Shown here piece after piece: positions 15,698 to 24,294 of a stretch of DNA of 24,859 bases. The first letter of the stretch is position 1. Each line of letters opens with the position of its first letter. Position numbers and translations under genes: made by a program. Origin of the DNA: a virus; IMG/VR virus record IMGVR_UViG_3300020473_000118, positions 1 through 24,859 of that record. One strand, 5' to 3'. The notes under the pieces are model-generated. The model was not told the origin of the DNA and did no database searches. It saw only the letters and a list, made by a program, of their open reading frames with translations.

Positions 15698-16545
15698 GAT
15701 ACCTCCGTTCTAAAGAATTTATAAGTTATTGTTCCAGTAATTCCAGTTTCTGGTGTAGCATTTATAGTTAAACTACCGCCAGCAATAGATGATCCAACAG
15801 AAACAAGAAGATGATTATTAAAAGTTATTCCAGATTGTTGAATATAAGAATTACTTCCATCATTTAATATTGTAACTTGTTGGGATTGCTTACCAAGAGA
15901 ATGACTGAAATACAGATTATAATCTGCCGTCACATTACTTGTAGCAATACTATCTAATACCTCTGTTTGTCCTGCAGCAGCATTAAAAGTAGAACCACCA
16001 AGAGTACTTGATCCTGGAGCACTAGGAAGGTTGGTTAAGTTAGATCCATCTCCAACAAATGCATTAGCAGTTACAATACCTGCTACTGTTACACCACTAT
16101 TTCTAACAGTAACTATACCAACACTACCTTTATCTTCAACAAATAAATCACTAGTTCGTACTGTAAGATCACCAGTATTAGTATTTCCACCAGCACTTAT
16201 ATAAGCCTTACCATCATTGTTACCATTAATTTGTAACTTAGAATCAGCACCACTACCACCTTCAGTTAATGGGGTTCCTCCAAAATAAAGTGGTAAATTA
16301 TCTTTAAATCTTGCATTATTATGAAAATCAACAGAATTACTAAAACTACTTACTCCAACAAAAGTACTTACACCAGCTACCTTAATATTATTAAACTCTG
16401 ATGTTCCTTCAGTATTAATACCTGCTATTCCAATATCTCCTGTATTACCAGTGGATTTCCAAGTAGTTCCATCCCATTTCCAAGACTGACCAGAGGAAGC
16501 ATGAACATCATTTATATTTGGATTATTAGGAAAATTTATTGCCAT
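15694..16545 (-). CDS. Tail-fibre-like structural protein, 283 aa
   Basis: 283 residues. The N-terminus (MAINFPNNPNINDVHASSG, then WKWDGTTWKST) matches that of the neighbouring 676-aa protein (MAINFPASPNIDDTHSASG, WKYDGTSWN), showing a shared virion-attachment head. The middle carries repeats such as GVSTFVGVSSF, ITANAFVGDGSNLTNLP-like (158-174) and GGNTNTGDLTVRTSDL. The last ~90 residues (from about 195) form a beta domain ending TGTITYKFFRTEVS. It is a fibre or baseplate accessory protein, with the N-terminal head probably docking to the virion. The gene overlaps the 676-aa gene by one base (TAATG) and the subtilase by four, so translation is coupled in both directions. No catalytic motif is seen. 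Confidence 0.75.
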   Translation of the reverse strand: MAINFPNNPNINDVHASSGQSWKWDGTTWKSTGNTGDIGIAGINTEGTSEFNNIKVAGVSTFVGVSSFSNSVDFHNNARFKDNLPLYFGGTPLTEGGSGADSKLQINGNNDGKAYISAGGNTNTGDLTVRTSDLFVEDKGSVGIVTVRNSGVTVAGIVTANAFVGDGSNLTNLPSAPGSSTLGGSTFNAAAGQTEVLDSIATSNVTADYNLYFSHSLGKQSQQVTILNDGSNSYIQQSGITFNNHLLVSVGSSIAGGSLTINATPETGITGTITYKFFRTEVS

Positions 16546-18575
16546 TAACTTGTAGGAGGAAGTGGGATTTGATTAGGTTCCATAATTAACTTACCATTAG
16601 CATCGGTAAGACTACTTGATTTAATATTATCATCTTGGCGTTCACCAATTACCATCCAAGAAATAGTATCGGTGCAACTATTATCTTGTGCAGTAATAGT
16701 TAATGTATTTCCAGAAACAGACCCCTTAACAGCAGTCCATCCTGATTCATTAGTTGTGAAACATTGTACATCTCTATTTAATGTCACAAAGGTTCCAGCA
16801 GTCATATCAGATTTAGTATCAAGATTAACTGTAGCAGTACCACCTACTAAATCAATCTTACCACGATAAATGTTATCACATTGTGGACCTTCAATGAATG
16901 AGTGTACTAAATCTTTTGTAGTTGAGAGACCAGCAAGAGGATGAGGTATTCTAAACGATCCACTACCTTTAGTAAGAGCACCATATACAGTAACGCTATT
17001 ATTAAATATCCTCATATTGAGGGTTCCTAGCATTCCACCACCAGCATAGAAGATTATCGAATTATCTCCTCCACTAATAGTATCATGGTAACAAGATATC
17101 CTTGCACCTGATGTACCACCAGCATTTGTCCATTCTAATGAACCATCCAAATTAGCACTATATTTTAAATTGGAACCAGCAAAACCACTTCCATCATTAT
17201 ATTGAAGCTGGTTAGCAGATCCACCTGGACTTCCAGAAGGAGGTACATTAACCCAGTTAGTACCATTCCAACTTATAGTATCATTATTATCAACACCACT
17301 AAGAACTACATTTCCTAAAACTTGTTTTCCATCAAACATTAAGTTATTAGAATCAACACCTAGAGATTTCTCTACATTGGTATCGGATACAAACTTTATA
17401 CTATTATCTGATAAGAATAAATGTCTAATCTTATACTCAGCATTACCCAAATCATATTGTGCGTTTGCTTCAGGAATTATATGACTGTTAATCCTAATTT
17501 TATTACCAGATGTTCTACCTGTTAATACTCCTTGAAGTTTTATTCCACCATCACCAAAATAAGCAGTAGATCCAATACCAACAGTGTTACCAATTCCAGT
17601 ACCACCCAATGTGGAAATACCAGTTACATTTAAGTTAGTAAATGATGCTGATGAAGCAACAGTTCCAGTAGCACCTTTCTGACCTTTATCACCTATATCT
17701 CCTTTATCTCCTGTTTCACCTTTAGGTCCTGCAACTGTAGAATCAGCACCAGTTTCTCCTTTATCTCCTTTTGCTCCAGGTACAGTTGATTGAATTCCCT
17801 TTTCTCCCTTTGTACCAGCATCACCTTGATCACCTTCTAGACCTTGTATTCCTTTCTGACCTACTTCACCCTTAATACCTTTATCTCCATCAATACCTTT
17901 CTGACCAATCATTCCTTCCAGTTTATGGAATATAAACCTACTTGGTTGTCCAGAAGGATAATCAATCTGCATAGGATTATTACTATCAATCAAAAACCTA
18001 ACTTGCTGCTGTGCAAGATCAGTAATATTAAAAATATATTCTTGACTACTATGACTTAGTTCTGGATATGTATCAGTTGAAGTAATAGTATGTGATTGTG
18101 AAACATCAGTCCAAGATGATCCACCATCAGATGAATAATTTATTCTAACAGTAAAATCAGTATTATTAGCAATAGATGATCTTCCATATCCAAATACTTC
18201 TGCTTTAACACTCCACTGCCCAGTAGTAGGAAAATTAAATACACCATTATTCTCACTCATTCCAGCACCAGAAACGGCAAATCCAGCACTAGTTACTCTA
18301 CCCATATTACCAGTACGAGTATTACCATCACCAATAACTTCATTATTATATGCATTACCGTTTTGTGTTACACTTGATACTACTGCCAACCAGAACATAT
18401 CAAATTCTTGTGGAGCATCATCAGCCTTTTCACCTTTTTGCCCTTTTGCTCCTGCATCACCAACAGATGTTGAAGCAATGACAAGATTCCAACTTGTTCC
18501 ATCATACTTCCATGTCTTACCAGAAGCAGAATGTGTATCGTCTATATTAGGACTAGCTGGAAAATTTATTGCCAT
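16545..18575 (-). CDS. Collagen-repeat tail-fibre protein, 676 aa
   Basis: 676 residues. The attachment-type N-terminus (1-30) is shared with the 283-aa protein. A short GDAGAKGQKGEK stretch (39-50) is followed by a C1q/jelly-roll-like beta domain (~106-220: NNGVFNFPTTGQWSVKA, NYSSDGGSSWTDV). Then comes a collagen-like region (224-304) of Gly-X-Y repeats rich in GDKG, GQKG and GETG, broken twice by short STVPGA/STVAGP gaps. The middle has 'GIGSTAYFGDGG' repeats. The end (~538-665: SFRIPHPL, LVHSFIEGPQ, NIYRGKIDL, VKGSVSGNTLTI, ISWMVIGERQD) is a fibre C-terminal domain seen in many phage structural proteins. Such collagen runs trimerise fibre shafts. The jelly-roll part is paralogous to the end of the 939-aa protein. 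It is most likely a trimeric receptor-binding fibre. Confidence 0.85.
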   Translation of the reverse strand: MAINFPASPNIDDTHSASGKTWKYDGTSWNLVIASTSVGDAGAKGQKGEKADDAPQEFDMFWLAVVSSVTQNGNAYNNEVIGDGNTRTGNMGRVTSAGFAVSGAGMSENNGVFNFPTTGQWSVKAEVFGYGRSSIANNTDFTVRINYSSDGGSSWTDVSQSHTITSTDTYPELSHSSQEYIFNITDLAQQQVRFLIDSNNPMQIDYPSGQPSRFIFHKLEGMIGQKGIDGDKGIKGEVGQKGIQGLEGDQGDAGTKGEKGIQSTVPGAKGDKGETGADSTVAGPKGETGDKGDIGDKGQKGATGTVASSASFTNLNVTGISTLGGTGIGNTVGIGSTAYFGDGGIKLQGVLTGRTSGNKIRINSHIIPEANAQYDLGNAEYKIRHLFLSDNSIKFVSDTNVEKSLGVDSNNLMFDGKQVLGNVVLSGVDNNDTISWNGTNWVNVPPSGSPGGSANQLQYNDGSGFAGSNLKYSANLDGSLEWTNAGGTSGARISCYHDTISGGDNSIIFYAGGGMLGTLNMRIFNNSVTVYGALTKGSGSFRIPHPLAGLSTTKDLVHSFIEGPQCDNIYRGKIDLVGGTATVNLDTKSDMTAGTFVTLNRDVQCFTTNESGWTAVKGSVSGNTLTITAQDNSCTDTISWMVIGERQDDNIKSSSLTDANGKLIMEPNQIPLPPTS
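17664..17906 (-). repeat. Collagen-like Gly-X-Y repeat region
   Basis: This stretch encodes residues 224-304 of the 676-aa protein. Most triplets are Gly-Asp/Gln/Pro/Ala-Lys or similar (GDKG, GQKG, GIKG, GETG), with two breaks near residues 262-268 and 279-284. On the plus strand the triplets appear as repeated 'cctttatctcc' and 'cctttctgacc' strings, a DNA-level repeat as well. Confidence 0.9.
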
Positions 18576-18579
18576 TTTG

Positions 18580-21399
18580 TTATGATTGAATTACTTTTTC
18601 AAAAGTTATTGTAGATCTAGGAGCATCGTTCAAAAAACCACCTATAGCAGAATTCATAAAGTAAACGTTTTGACTGTCACTATCAAATGACAATCTTACT
18701 TTTTGTTGAGCAGTATCAGTAATATTTAGAGCATGGTCAATACTTGGATGGCGATACAAATTACTACCACTAGCACCAGCAGATAGAAGATCCCACCATT
18801 CACATAGGGATTGCCAACTTGTTCCTCCATCATTAGTATACTGTAAATTCATTTTAGCATTCCAGTTTGATCCAGAAGCATCATTCCTCATTTGAAGAAG
18901 TGCTTTAATCTTATAGAATCCTATAGAAGGGAATGAGAATATACCAGATGATTCACCTATACCATCTCCTTGATTTGCAAAAGGAGCACCTGGTCTAGCC
19001 CAAGTTCCACCAAAAAGATTACCAGAACCTATAGTAGAATCTGACATAGCATTTGCAGTAGTTTGACCAGATAATGAATACATATCGTACACATAAGATC
19101 CACTAAGAGCACCTTGCGTACCTGCAGCATCTACCCACTGCTGACTATCACCATCATCATAATATACTTTCAGAGCACCTACAGAGGAGTTCCACCATAG
19201 ATCTCCATCTCCAGCAGAAGTTGGTGCAATATCTGAAGTAGTTACATTAGCACCACCACCTTCAAGATAAACTGTTGATATACCAGCATCTGGTGTAGTA
19301 ACAGTTGAAATACCTGATCCTCTAAAATCTATAGTAGTAATACCATATCCAGCATTACCACCAACAGTATTAATTCCTATGCCTAAACCACCACCAAAGA
19401 AATAAGTAGCAGTTATGATACCAGCATTAAATATTCCATAGGTATTAGCATCTAAATCATATCCAAGTTGAGGTGATGCATCTTCTACAAGATTATTGAG
19501 AGTACCACCACCCCCTCCACCAGAACCACCTTGTCCACCAGGAGAAGCGTCTATCCATTGAGAACTATCAACATCAGTATAATATACCTTTAAAACTCCT
19601 TCATCTGACTTCCACCAAAGATCTCCAATTACAGGTCCAGATGGTGCAGAGTCTGAAATAGATACATTAGCACCAGCAGCAATACCAGTTAATTGTGATC
19701 CATCACCAACGAATGAAGTAGCACTTACAATTCCAGCGAAAGTACCATTACCAGTATCTGTAATTGTCGCAGCAATACCTACTGATGGTCCAATTACTAT
19801 TCCAGATCTTGCAGTAATAAGTCCTACTGAATCTACATTTCTTACATCTTCATAAGTTAATGTTCCACCAATAGAAACATCAGATGCAAAACTAGCCGAG
19901 TATGCACTTATGTTTCCACCCTGTATGCTACCAACTAAAGTACCATAAAAAGCAGTTGCAGTTACTGCCGTAGCAACTTGTACACTGTCAGCAACCACAC
20001 GACGAACAGTTATATCAGGTGTTCCTATTAAATTCTGAGCATCTGTTGAAGTAGTTGCTGTTAATGCATTACCATTAAGTTGTCCATTGAATACTGAAGC
20101 AGTTAAAGCACTTGAAGCTGGATTGAAAGATAATCCAGTATCTGATTCTAATGTCTGATATCCAGATGCACCATCAACAAAAGTTATATAACAAGTCTCA
20201 TCAGCAAAATTATTTGAAGTAATATCAACTTGTAATGCTTGAGTTGCAGGTCCAGAAAATGTATTAGCAGTTATTATTCCAGTTACATTTAAATTACCAC
20301 TTACATCAGCATCACCATTAATATCTAAACTAGTAGAAGTTACAACACCAACATTAATACCATTAGCAGATATACCCCCAACCGTTATATTAGGACTACC
20401 AGTTAAACCTAGAGCGTTTGTTGCAACAGTAGCAAGTCCTGCAATACTTGAATAATGAGATCCAAGGTCAATTTTAGCTACTCCATCTATAACAGATGCA
20501 GTATATGCAGCACCAACAAAATTAATTGTTCCTGCAGTACCAACAGGAGAACCTTCTTCCTGTATTACAACTCCACTTCCAGCAGCAATGACTCCAGTTA
20601 AATTTGAACCATCACCATAAAATCTATTAGCAGTTACTGCTGTACTTACATTGACACTATCAGCAGTAAAACGACGAGCATTTATATCAGGTGTTCCTTC
20701 TATTGCATATGCAGTACCAGCAGAAGTTGCAGTACTTGCAGTACCAGTAAGATCACCAGTAATATCACCAAAAAATCCCTGTGTTGCCGTAACAATACCA
20801 GTGGCAAGTATATGATTAAAATATGATCTTCCTACAGTATTAATACCAGTTGTGCTACCACCACTACCACCAGTATTTCCAGTACCACCTATACTAGTAG
20901 CATTAAATGATACTAATTCTACTAAATCTCCAGCAAAACACCCAGTGTTTAAAACAACTAAACTACCAGTAGTAGCAGTATATTCAGTTAGTGATAACTT
21001 AACACCATTAACATATACATCAATGTAATTGATATTATATGAAAAAGCAAAATCAGTCTGACCTGCAGTTGCTGTAAATGTTGAGGCACTTCTAACTTCA
21101 GGAAAACTAGCCCACTCCAGACCATTTCCAGTTGATTTTAAAAACTGCCCATTAGATCCATAGGTATTACCAATACTTAGTGGTCCACCAAGAGTAGTAA
21201 TACCAATTATATTTAAATTTCTAGCACTAAGGTCACCAGTAATCTCACCAGCAACACCAGTAACATAGAGTTGAGGTACAGTTAATATACCACTAATTCT
21301 AGCATTACCAATGACATCAAGAACGAGCCTCTCATCAGTGTAATCTGTTACACCAATGAATTGTTGAAATAACCTACCGCTTCTATATCTTGGAGCCAT
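18580..21399 (-). CDS. Long repetitive tail-fibre-like protein, 939 aa
   Basis: 939 residues. The N-terminus (MAPRYRSGRLFQQFIGVTDYTDERLVLDVIG) is followed by many beta repeats: 'GDLTGTASTATSAG', paired segments DSVNVSTAVTANRFYG (247-262) and DSVQVATAVTATAFYG (471-486), GDGSNLTGV (262-270) and GDGSQLTGI (565-573). Two GDLWW...VYYxDxDSxQWxDA blocks occur at 592-618 and 732-758, and a GGSGGGGGG linker lies at 624-632. The last ~125 residues (815-939) form a C1q/jelly-roll-like domain (SSGIFSFPSIGFYKIKA, QYTNDGGTSWQSL, NITDTAQQKVRLSFD), homologous to residues ~106-220 of the 676-aa protein. It is probably a tail-fibre shaft with a terminal binding domain. It follows the 113-aa gene by six bases. 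No enzyme motif is seen, and the exact virion position is unknown. Confidence 0.78.
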   Translation of the reverse strand: MAPRYRSGRLFQQFIGVTDYTDERLVLDVIGNARISGILTVPQLYVTGVAGEITGDLSARNLNIIGITTLGGPLSIGNTYGSNGQFLKSTGNGLEWASFPEVRSASTFTATAGQTDFAFSYNINYIDVYVNGVKLSLTEYTATTGSLVVLNTGCFAGDLVELVSFNATSIGGTGNTGGSGGSTTGINTVGRSYFNHILATGIVTATQGFFGDITGDLTGTASTATSAGTAYAIEGTPDINARRFTADSVNVSTAVTANRFYGDGSNLTGVIAAGSGVVIQEEGSPVGTAGTINFVGAAYTASVIDGVAKIDLGSHYSSIAGLATVATNALGLTGSPNITVGGISANGINVGVVTSTSLDINGDADVSGNLNVTGIITANTFSGPATQALQVDITSNNFADETCYITFVDGASGYQTLESDTGLSFNPASSALTASVFNGQLNGNALTATTSTDAQNLIGTPDITVRRVVADSVQVATAVTATAFYGTLVGSIQGGNISAYSASFASDVSIGGTLTYEDVRNVDSVGLITARSGIVIGPSVGIAATITDTGNGTFAGIVSATSFVGDGSQLTGIAAGANVSISDSAPSGPVIGDLWWKSDEGVLKVYYTDVDSSQWIDASPGGQGGSGGGGGGTLNNLVEDASPQLGYDLDANTYGIFNAGIITATYFFGGGLGIGINTVGGNAGYGITTIDFRGSGISTVTTPDAGISTVYLEGGGANVTTSDIAPTSAGDGDLWWNSSVGALKVYYDDGDSQQWVDAAGTQGALSGSYVYDMYSLSGQTTANAMSDSTIGSGNLFGGTWARPGAPFANQGDGIGESSGIFSFPSIGFYKIKALLQMRNDASGSNWNAKMNLQYTNDGGTSWQSLCEWWDLLSAGASGSNLYRHPSIDHALNITDTAQQKVRLSFDSDSQNVYFMNSAIGGFLNDAPRSTITFEKVIQS

Positions 21400-21405
21400 T
21401 GGATG

Positions 21406-21747
21406 TTAATTAAGAGTTTCTAATATACTTGCAATGAATTTTACATGACCAGGAGCACTTGATGCCAATTTAAGTGTATCACCTTGTTCAATAACCAATT
21501 TTCCAGCAGTCAGATTCATTGTATCATGACCTTGGATAGGCATTTCCTTTACAATCTCAGTAGTAACTGCAATACCTGTTCTTGTTCTTACATGATCTAA
21601 TGATACTGTATGAGATCCAGCATCAATATTTGTTGCTTGTGATAATAATATCACACCACTATATCCAACTGGAGCAGTATAAATTCCAACCTTATCTGCT
21701 GGTGCTACATTTGTAATAGTTTTGAATACATTTAATGGTAAAGCCAT
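21406..21747 (-). CDS. Small beta-sandwich virion protein, 113 aa
   Basis: 113 residues, predicted all-beta: VGIYTAPVGYSGVILLSQATN (20-40), SHTVSLDHVRTRTG, MNLTAGKLVIEQGDTLKLASS and GHVKFIASILETLN. The strand order resembles the 106-aa protein at 7052-7372 (IYTAP against VYTVP, then an 'l.aGd.l.l.as' strand), so they are likely distant paralogues, though identity is low. A very strong AGGAGGAGAT ribosome binding site stands upstream and overlaps the last codons of the 827-aa gene, so high expression is likely, consistent with a many-copy virion component. It lies four bases after that gene. No named family is assigned with certainty. Confidence 0.65.
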   Translation of the reverse strand: MALPLNVFKTITNVAPADKVGIYTAPVGYSGVILLSQATNIDAGSHTVSLDHVRTRTGIAVTTEIVKEMPIQGHDTMNLTAGKLVIEQGDTLKLASSAPGHVKFIASILETLN

Positions 21748-21751
21748 TTTA

Positions 21752-24235
21752 TTAATCTCCTCCTAGTGCTAGAATTAATGGCGTGACATTAGCGAACAAA
21801 CTCTTGGAATAAAAATTACCAGCGATAGTTCCGCTAATTTGGTCTATGATAACACCCTCACCAATTCTAAAGTTTCCACCTTGGTCAGTGCTAGTGTAGA
21901 TAACTAATCCACCGTGACGATTAACAACTTCATTCTCTTGTATAGTAACACCTCCACGGGAAGGAAGAGAACTAACAGGATCAACTCCACTACCAATATA
22001 TTGGAATGAATGACTCGATGCTAATGTTCTACTTTGCCTAAAGAAAGGAACTGTATTTCCAACACCAAGAGCATACGGTACATTTTCATTTATTGTAATC
22101 GTACAAATTCCAGAAGAGATTGGAGTTGATTCCTTAATAGAATAATAAGTTGGAAGTAATTCTAAAGTAGCTGTTGCTGTATTTATCCCAACATCAGGAG
22201 CAGAAAATGTAACAGTTGGTAATGATGTATAACCCCTACCATTTGAAATTAGTTCTACTTCATCAACTCTACCTTGGAAAATAGTTGCAACTGCTGTTGC
22301 ATGAACACCCCATTCAGGTGTAGATGTAGGAGAACTAATAGTAATAGTTGGCGGACTATTATACCCACTTCCTACATTAGTTACCTTTATAACACCAACA
22401 CTATAATACTGATCATCAAAGTATGCTACCTTACCATCAAATGGTCTAATAACATTTAAGAGTACTTTACCACCACCAATATAAGTATGAGGGAATCTAT
22501 TCGGTCCAACATATGCAGTGAATGAATTTGTTGTAGGAACAGAAGTTACATTAAAAACATTTCCATTTTTATCTGGAAATATTTCATTAGTTGCTATACC
22601 AACATTAACAGTAAATGTATTATTATTAGGTACAGACTCAACACCCAATACCTTATTATATGAAGGATCTTTTGTTCTTGGATATGAATGCTGTGTAGCA
22701 TGATTATCCTTATCACAAGTAAATGTAATTGATTCAGGATCAAGAGAAATTGTAGTCTCTGCTCTCATTACACCATTAGGAGTAGCAGACTTAAACCAAT
22801 GCTCTGCACTATCCTCAGATACTCCAACATTAATATCAAACTTATGATTAGGAGTATCTACATTAGAAACTTGTAACCAAGTATTATAAGCAGGATCACT
22901 TACTCTTGGATATGAATGATCTGTGGCATGATTATCTTTTGCACAAGTAAAGGTTAATGAATTTGGTAATACCTTAACATAATCACCATTAGATAATCCA
23001 TGTCCAGTACTATGTAATGTTAATACACCAGTAGAAGGAATATAAGTTGCGGTTGAAATTGTTGCAGGTGGATTAGTATTTGGAAATCCATGATTAGCAA
23101 CAGTTAATGTCATCAATCCAGTATCTGGATTATAAGTTGCACCAGTTGGTTGAGTTTGACCAGCACCTGTTATATTAATAGCACTAGTAGCAGCAGATAC
23201 AAATGTATGTGAGGAATTTCCATATCCACAAGTGAATCCAAGACGAGACATTGTGACTGCCATTCCCACAGCAAATCCATGATCACCATAGGTTGTGATA
23301 GTAGTGAGTCCAGTTACTCCATCATAAACTGCATCACTAATACTAAGAACAGGAGTGCTTAAATCAATCTCAAACTTATCAGCATTTTCTGTTGCTGCTG
23401 ATGCTAGAGTTCCTGTATACTGAAGAGGTCCTACACCATCACAAATTAAACCATAGTTACCAAAAGAAGAGTTTGAGTTTGTGACATCACACTGTCCACC
23501 AGATTCGCAAGTTACTGCAGCATCAAGATTCATTGTAAACAATGAAACTATCTGAGCATATCCTTCATTACTAACAGAAACACCTATACCATTTAAATTA
23601 TATTGTGTATAAGAGTCTGTGACCATACTCTTAAATGGTCCTATAGAATTATTACCATCTACTTTTAAACCAATACTATTCTTAACTTTATTAGTACAGA
23701 ATCTTACATAAGGAGATTGATTAACATACTGAATCTTATCAGGATCAAATGCTACAACTGCAACTCCTTCATTTACAGTTCCTGCAAATGTCATCTCCTG
23801 TAGCATATCTCCAGGACCAACATGAAATATATCTTTATCTACATTTGCTGGTGATACCGTAACTTCTCTTAATGTATCTCCAACAATACTAACTTGTGCA
23901 GGAACCTTTATTGGATTATCTTCTACATAAGTTCCAGCACTAACTTTAATAACAGTTCCCTCTGTTGCAATTCCGACTGCTGATTTGATTGTTGCTTTTG
24001 AGTCTGAGACTGTGAGTCCTGAGTTTCCGTCGTTTCCATCTTTTGTAACATATAGGGTATTTGTAACGGCACTCGAACCTACTCTAACAACATCCGTACC
24101 AATACCAGGACGAGAACGTAATGTATACAGTTCAGCATCATAAGTATTAAGAGCTAATTCACCTAATTGTAAGTCCGATACTGCTGGAATCTTTCCAGGA
24201 ACAGCAGATCGTTTAATTCTAAACGGAGTCGCCAT
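21752..24235 (-). CDS. Beta-helix virion protein, 827 aa
   Basis: 827 residues. The first ~60 residues (FRIKRSAVPGKIPAVSDLQLGELALNTYDAELYTLR) resemble fibre attachment heads of the major-tropism-determinant type. A pectin-lyase-like beta-helix follows from LYVTKDGNDGNSGLT (61-75), with SAGTYVEDNPIKVPAQVSIVG (99-119), to about residue 265. Then come Ig-like or beta repeats with LTFTC.KDNHATxHSYPR at 427-444 and 503-520, a weaker related segment (LGFTCGYGNSSHTF, 332-345), two 'GxGYxSxPTVTxSxP' repeats (~622-636, ~667-680), and an end (YTSTDQGGNFRIGEGVIIDQISG) homologous to the 1453-aa C-terminal region. This architecture suits a tail accessory or baseplate-fibre protein that binds polysaccharide. 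No catalytic residues can be assigned. A late promoter and a 16-base palindrome lie upstream. Confidence 0.78.
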   Translation of the reverse strand: MATPFRIKRSAVPGKIPAVSDLQLGELALNTYDAELYTLRSRPGIGTDVVRVGSSAVTNTLYVTKDGNDGNSGLTVSDSKATIKSAVGIATEGTVIKVSAGTYVEDNPIKVPAQVSIVGDTLREVTVSPANVDKDIFHVGPGDMLQEMTFAGTVNEGVAVVAFDPDKIQYVNQSPYVRFCTNKVKNSIGLKVDGNNSIGPFKSMVTDSYTQYNLNGIGVSVSNEGYAQIVSLFTMNLDAAVTCESGGQCDVTNSNSSFGNYGLICDGVGPLQYTGTLASAATENADKFEIDLSTPVLSISDAVYDGVTGLTTITTYGDHGFAVGMAVTMSRLGFTCGYGNSSHTFVSAATSAINITGAGQTQPTGATYNPDTGLMTLTVANHGFPNTNPPATISTATYIPSTGVLTLHSTGHGLSNGDYVKVLPNSLTFTCAKDNHATDHSYPRVSDPAYNTWLQVSNVDTPNHKFDINVGVSEDSAEHWFKSATPNGVMRAETTISLDPESITFTCDKDNHATQHSYPRTKDPSYNKVLGVESVPNNNTFTVNVGIATNEIFPDKNGNVFNVTSVPTTNSFTAYVGPNRFPHTYIGGGKVLLNVIRPFDGKVAYFDDQYYSVGVIKVTNVGSGYNSPPTITISSPTSTPEWGVHATAVATIFQGRVDEVELISNGRGYTSLPTVTFSAPDVGINTATATLELLPTYYSIKESTPISSGICTITINENVPYALGVGNTVPFFRQSRTLASSHSFQYIGSGVDPVSSLPSRGGVTIQENEVVNRHGGLVIYTSTDQGGNFRIGEGVIIDQISGTIAGNFYSKSLFANVTPLILALGGD
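22676..22729 (-). repeat. FTCxxDNHATxHSYPR repeat, copy in the 827-aa gene
   Basis: This stretch encodes residues 503-520 of the 827-aa protein. The same motif recurs at 22904-22957 in this gene and at 10377-10430 (and more weakly 10074-10133) in the 1453-aa gene. The DNA is also alike: 'ttggatatgaatg', 'gtagcatgattatc' and 'caagtaaatgt' strings recur on the plus strand. Confidence 0.7.
22904..22957 (-). repeat. FTCxxDNHATxHSYPR repeat, second copy in the 827-aa gene
   Basis: This stretch encodes residues 427-444 of the 827-aa protein. It shares 15 or more of 18 residues with the copy at 22676-22729 and is followed, as there, by a DPxYNxxL segment. Confidence 0.7.
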
Positions 24236-24266
24236 TTATAATGATTTCGGTATGTACCCTAAAACG

Positions 24267-24282
24267 AGCAGTATATACTGCT
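24267..24282. promoter_or_regulatory. 16-base perfect palindrome in the leader of the 827-aa gene
   Basis: AGCAGTATATACTGCT reads the same on both strands. It lies five bases downstream of the late-promoter-like AATAAATA (24287-24294) and 31 bases before the 827-aa ATG. As RNA it can form a six-pair stem with an AUAU loop at or near the 5' end of the late transcript. It could be an mRNA-stabilising hairpin, a protein-binding operator or a weak terminator for the HNH gene (CGTTTTAG follows). Confidence 0.6.
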
Positions 24283-24286
24283 GAGT

Positions 24287-24294
24287 TATTTATT
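24287..24294 (-). promoter_or_regulatory. Late-promoter-like motif AATAAATA
   Basis: AATAAATA on the minus strand overlaps the first base of the HNH stop codon and lies 51 bases upstream of the 827-aa ATG. It would drive the long structural operon from the 827-aa gene downward. Confidence 0.58.

Noticed and set aside
17664-17906. CRISPR-like or regulatory DNA repeat, suggested by recurring 'cctttatctcc' strings
   Set aside because: There are no regular spacers, and the period follows nine-base codon triplets of a Gly-X-Y collagen repeat in a continuous reading frame.
22676-22957. Diversity-generating retroelement template/variable repeat pair
   Set aside because: The repeats are short motif copies within and between structural genes. 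There is no reverse transcriptase in the window, no A-biased template and no initiation-of-mutagenic-homing site seen.
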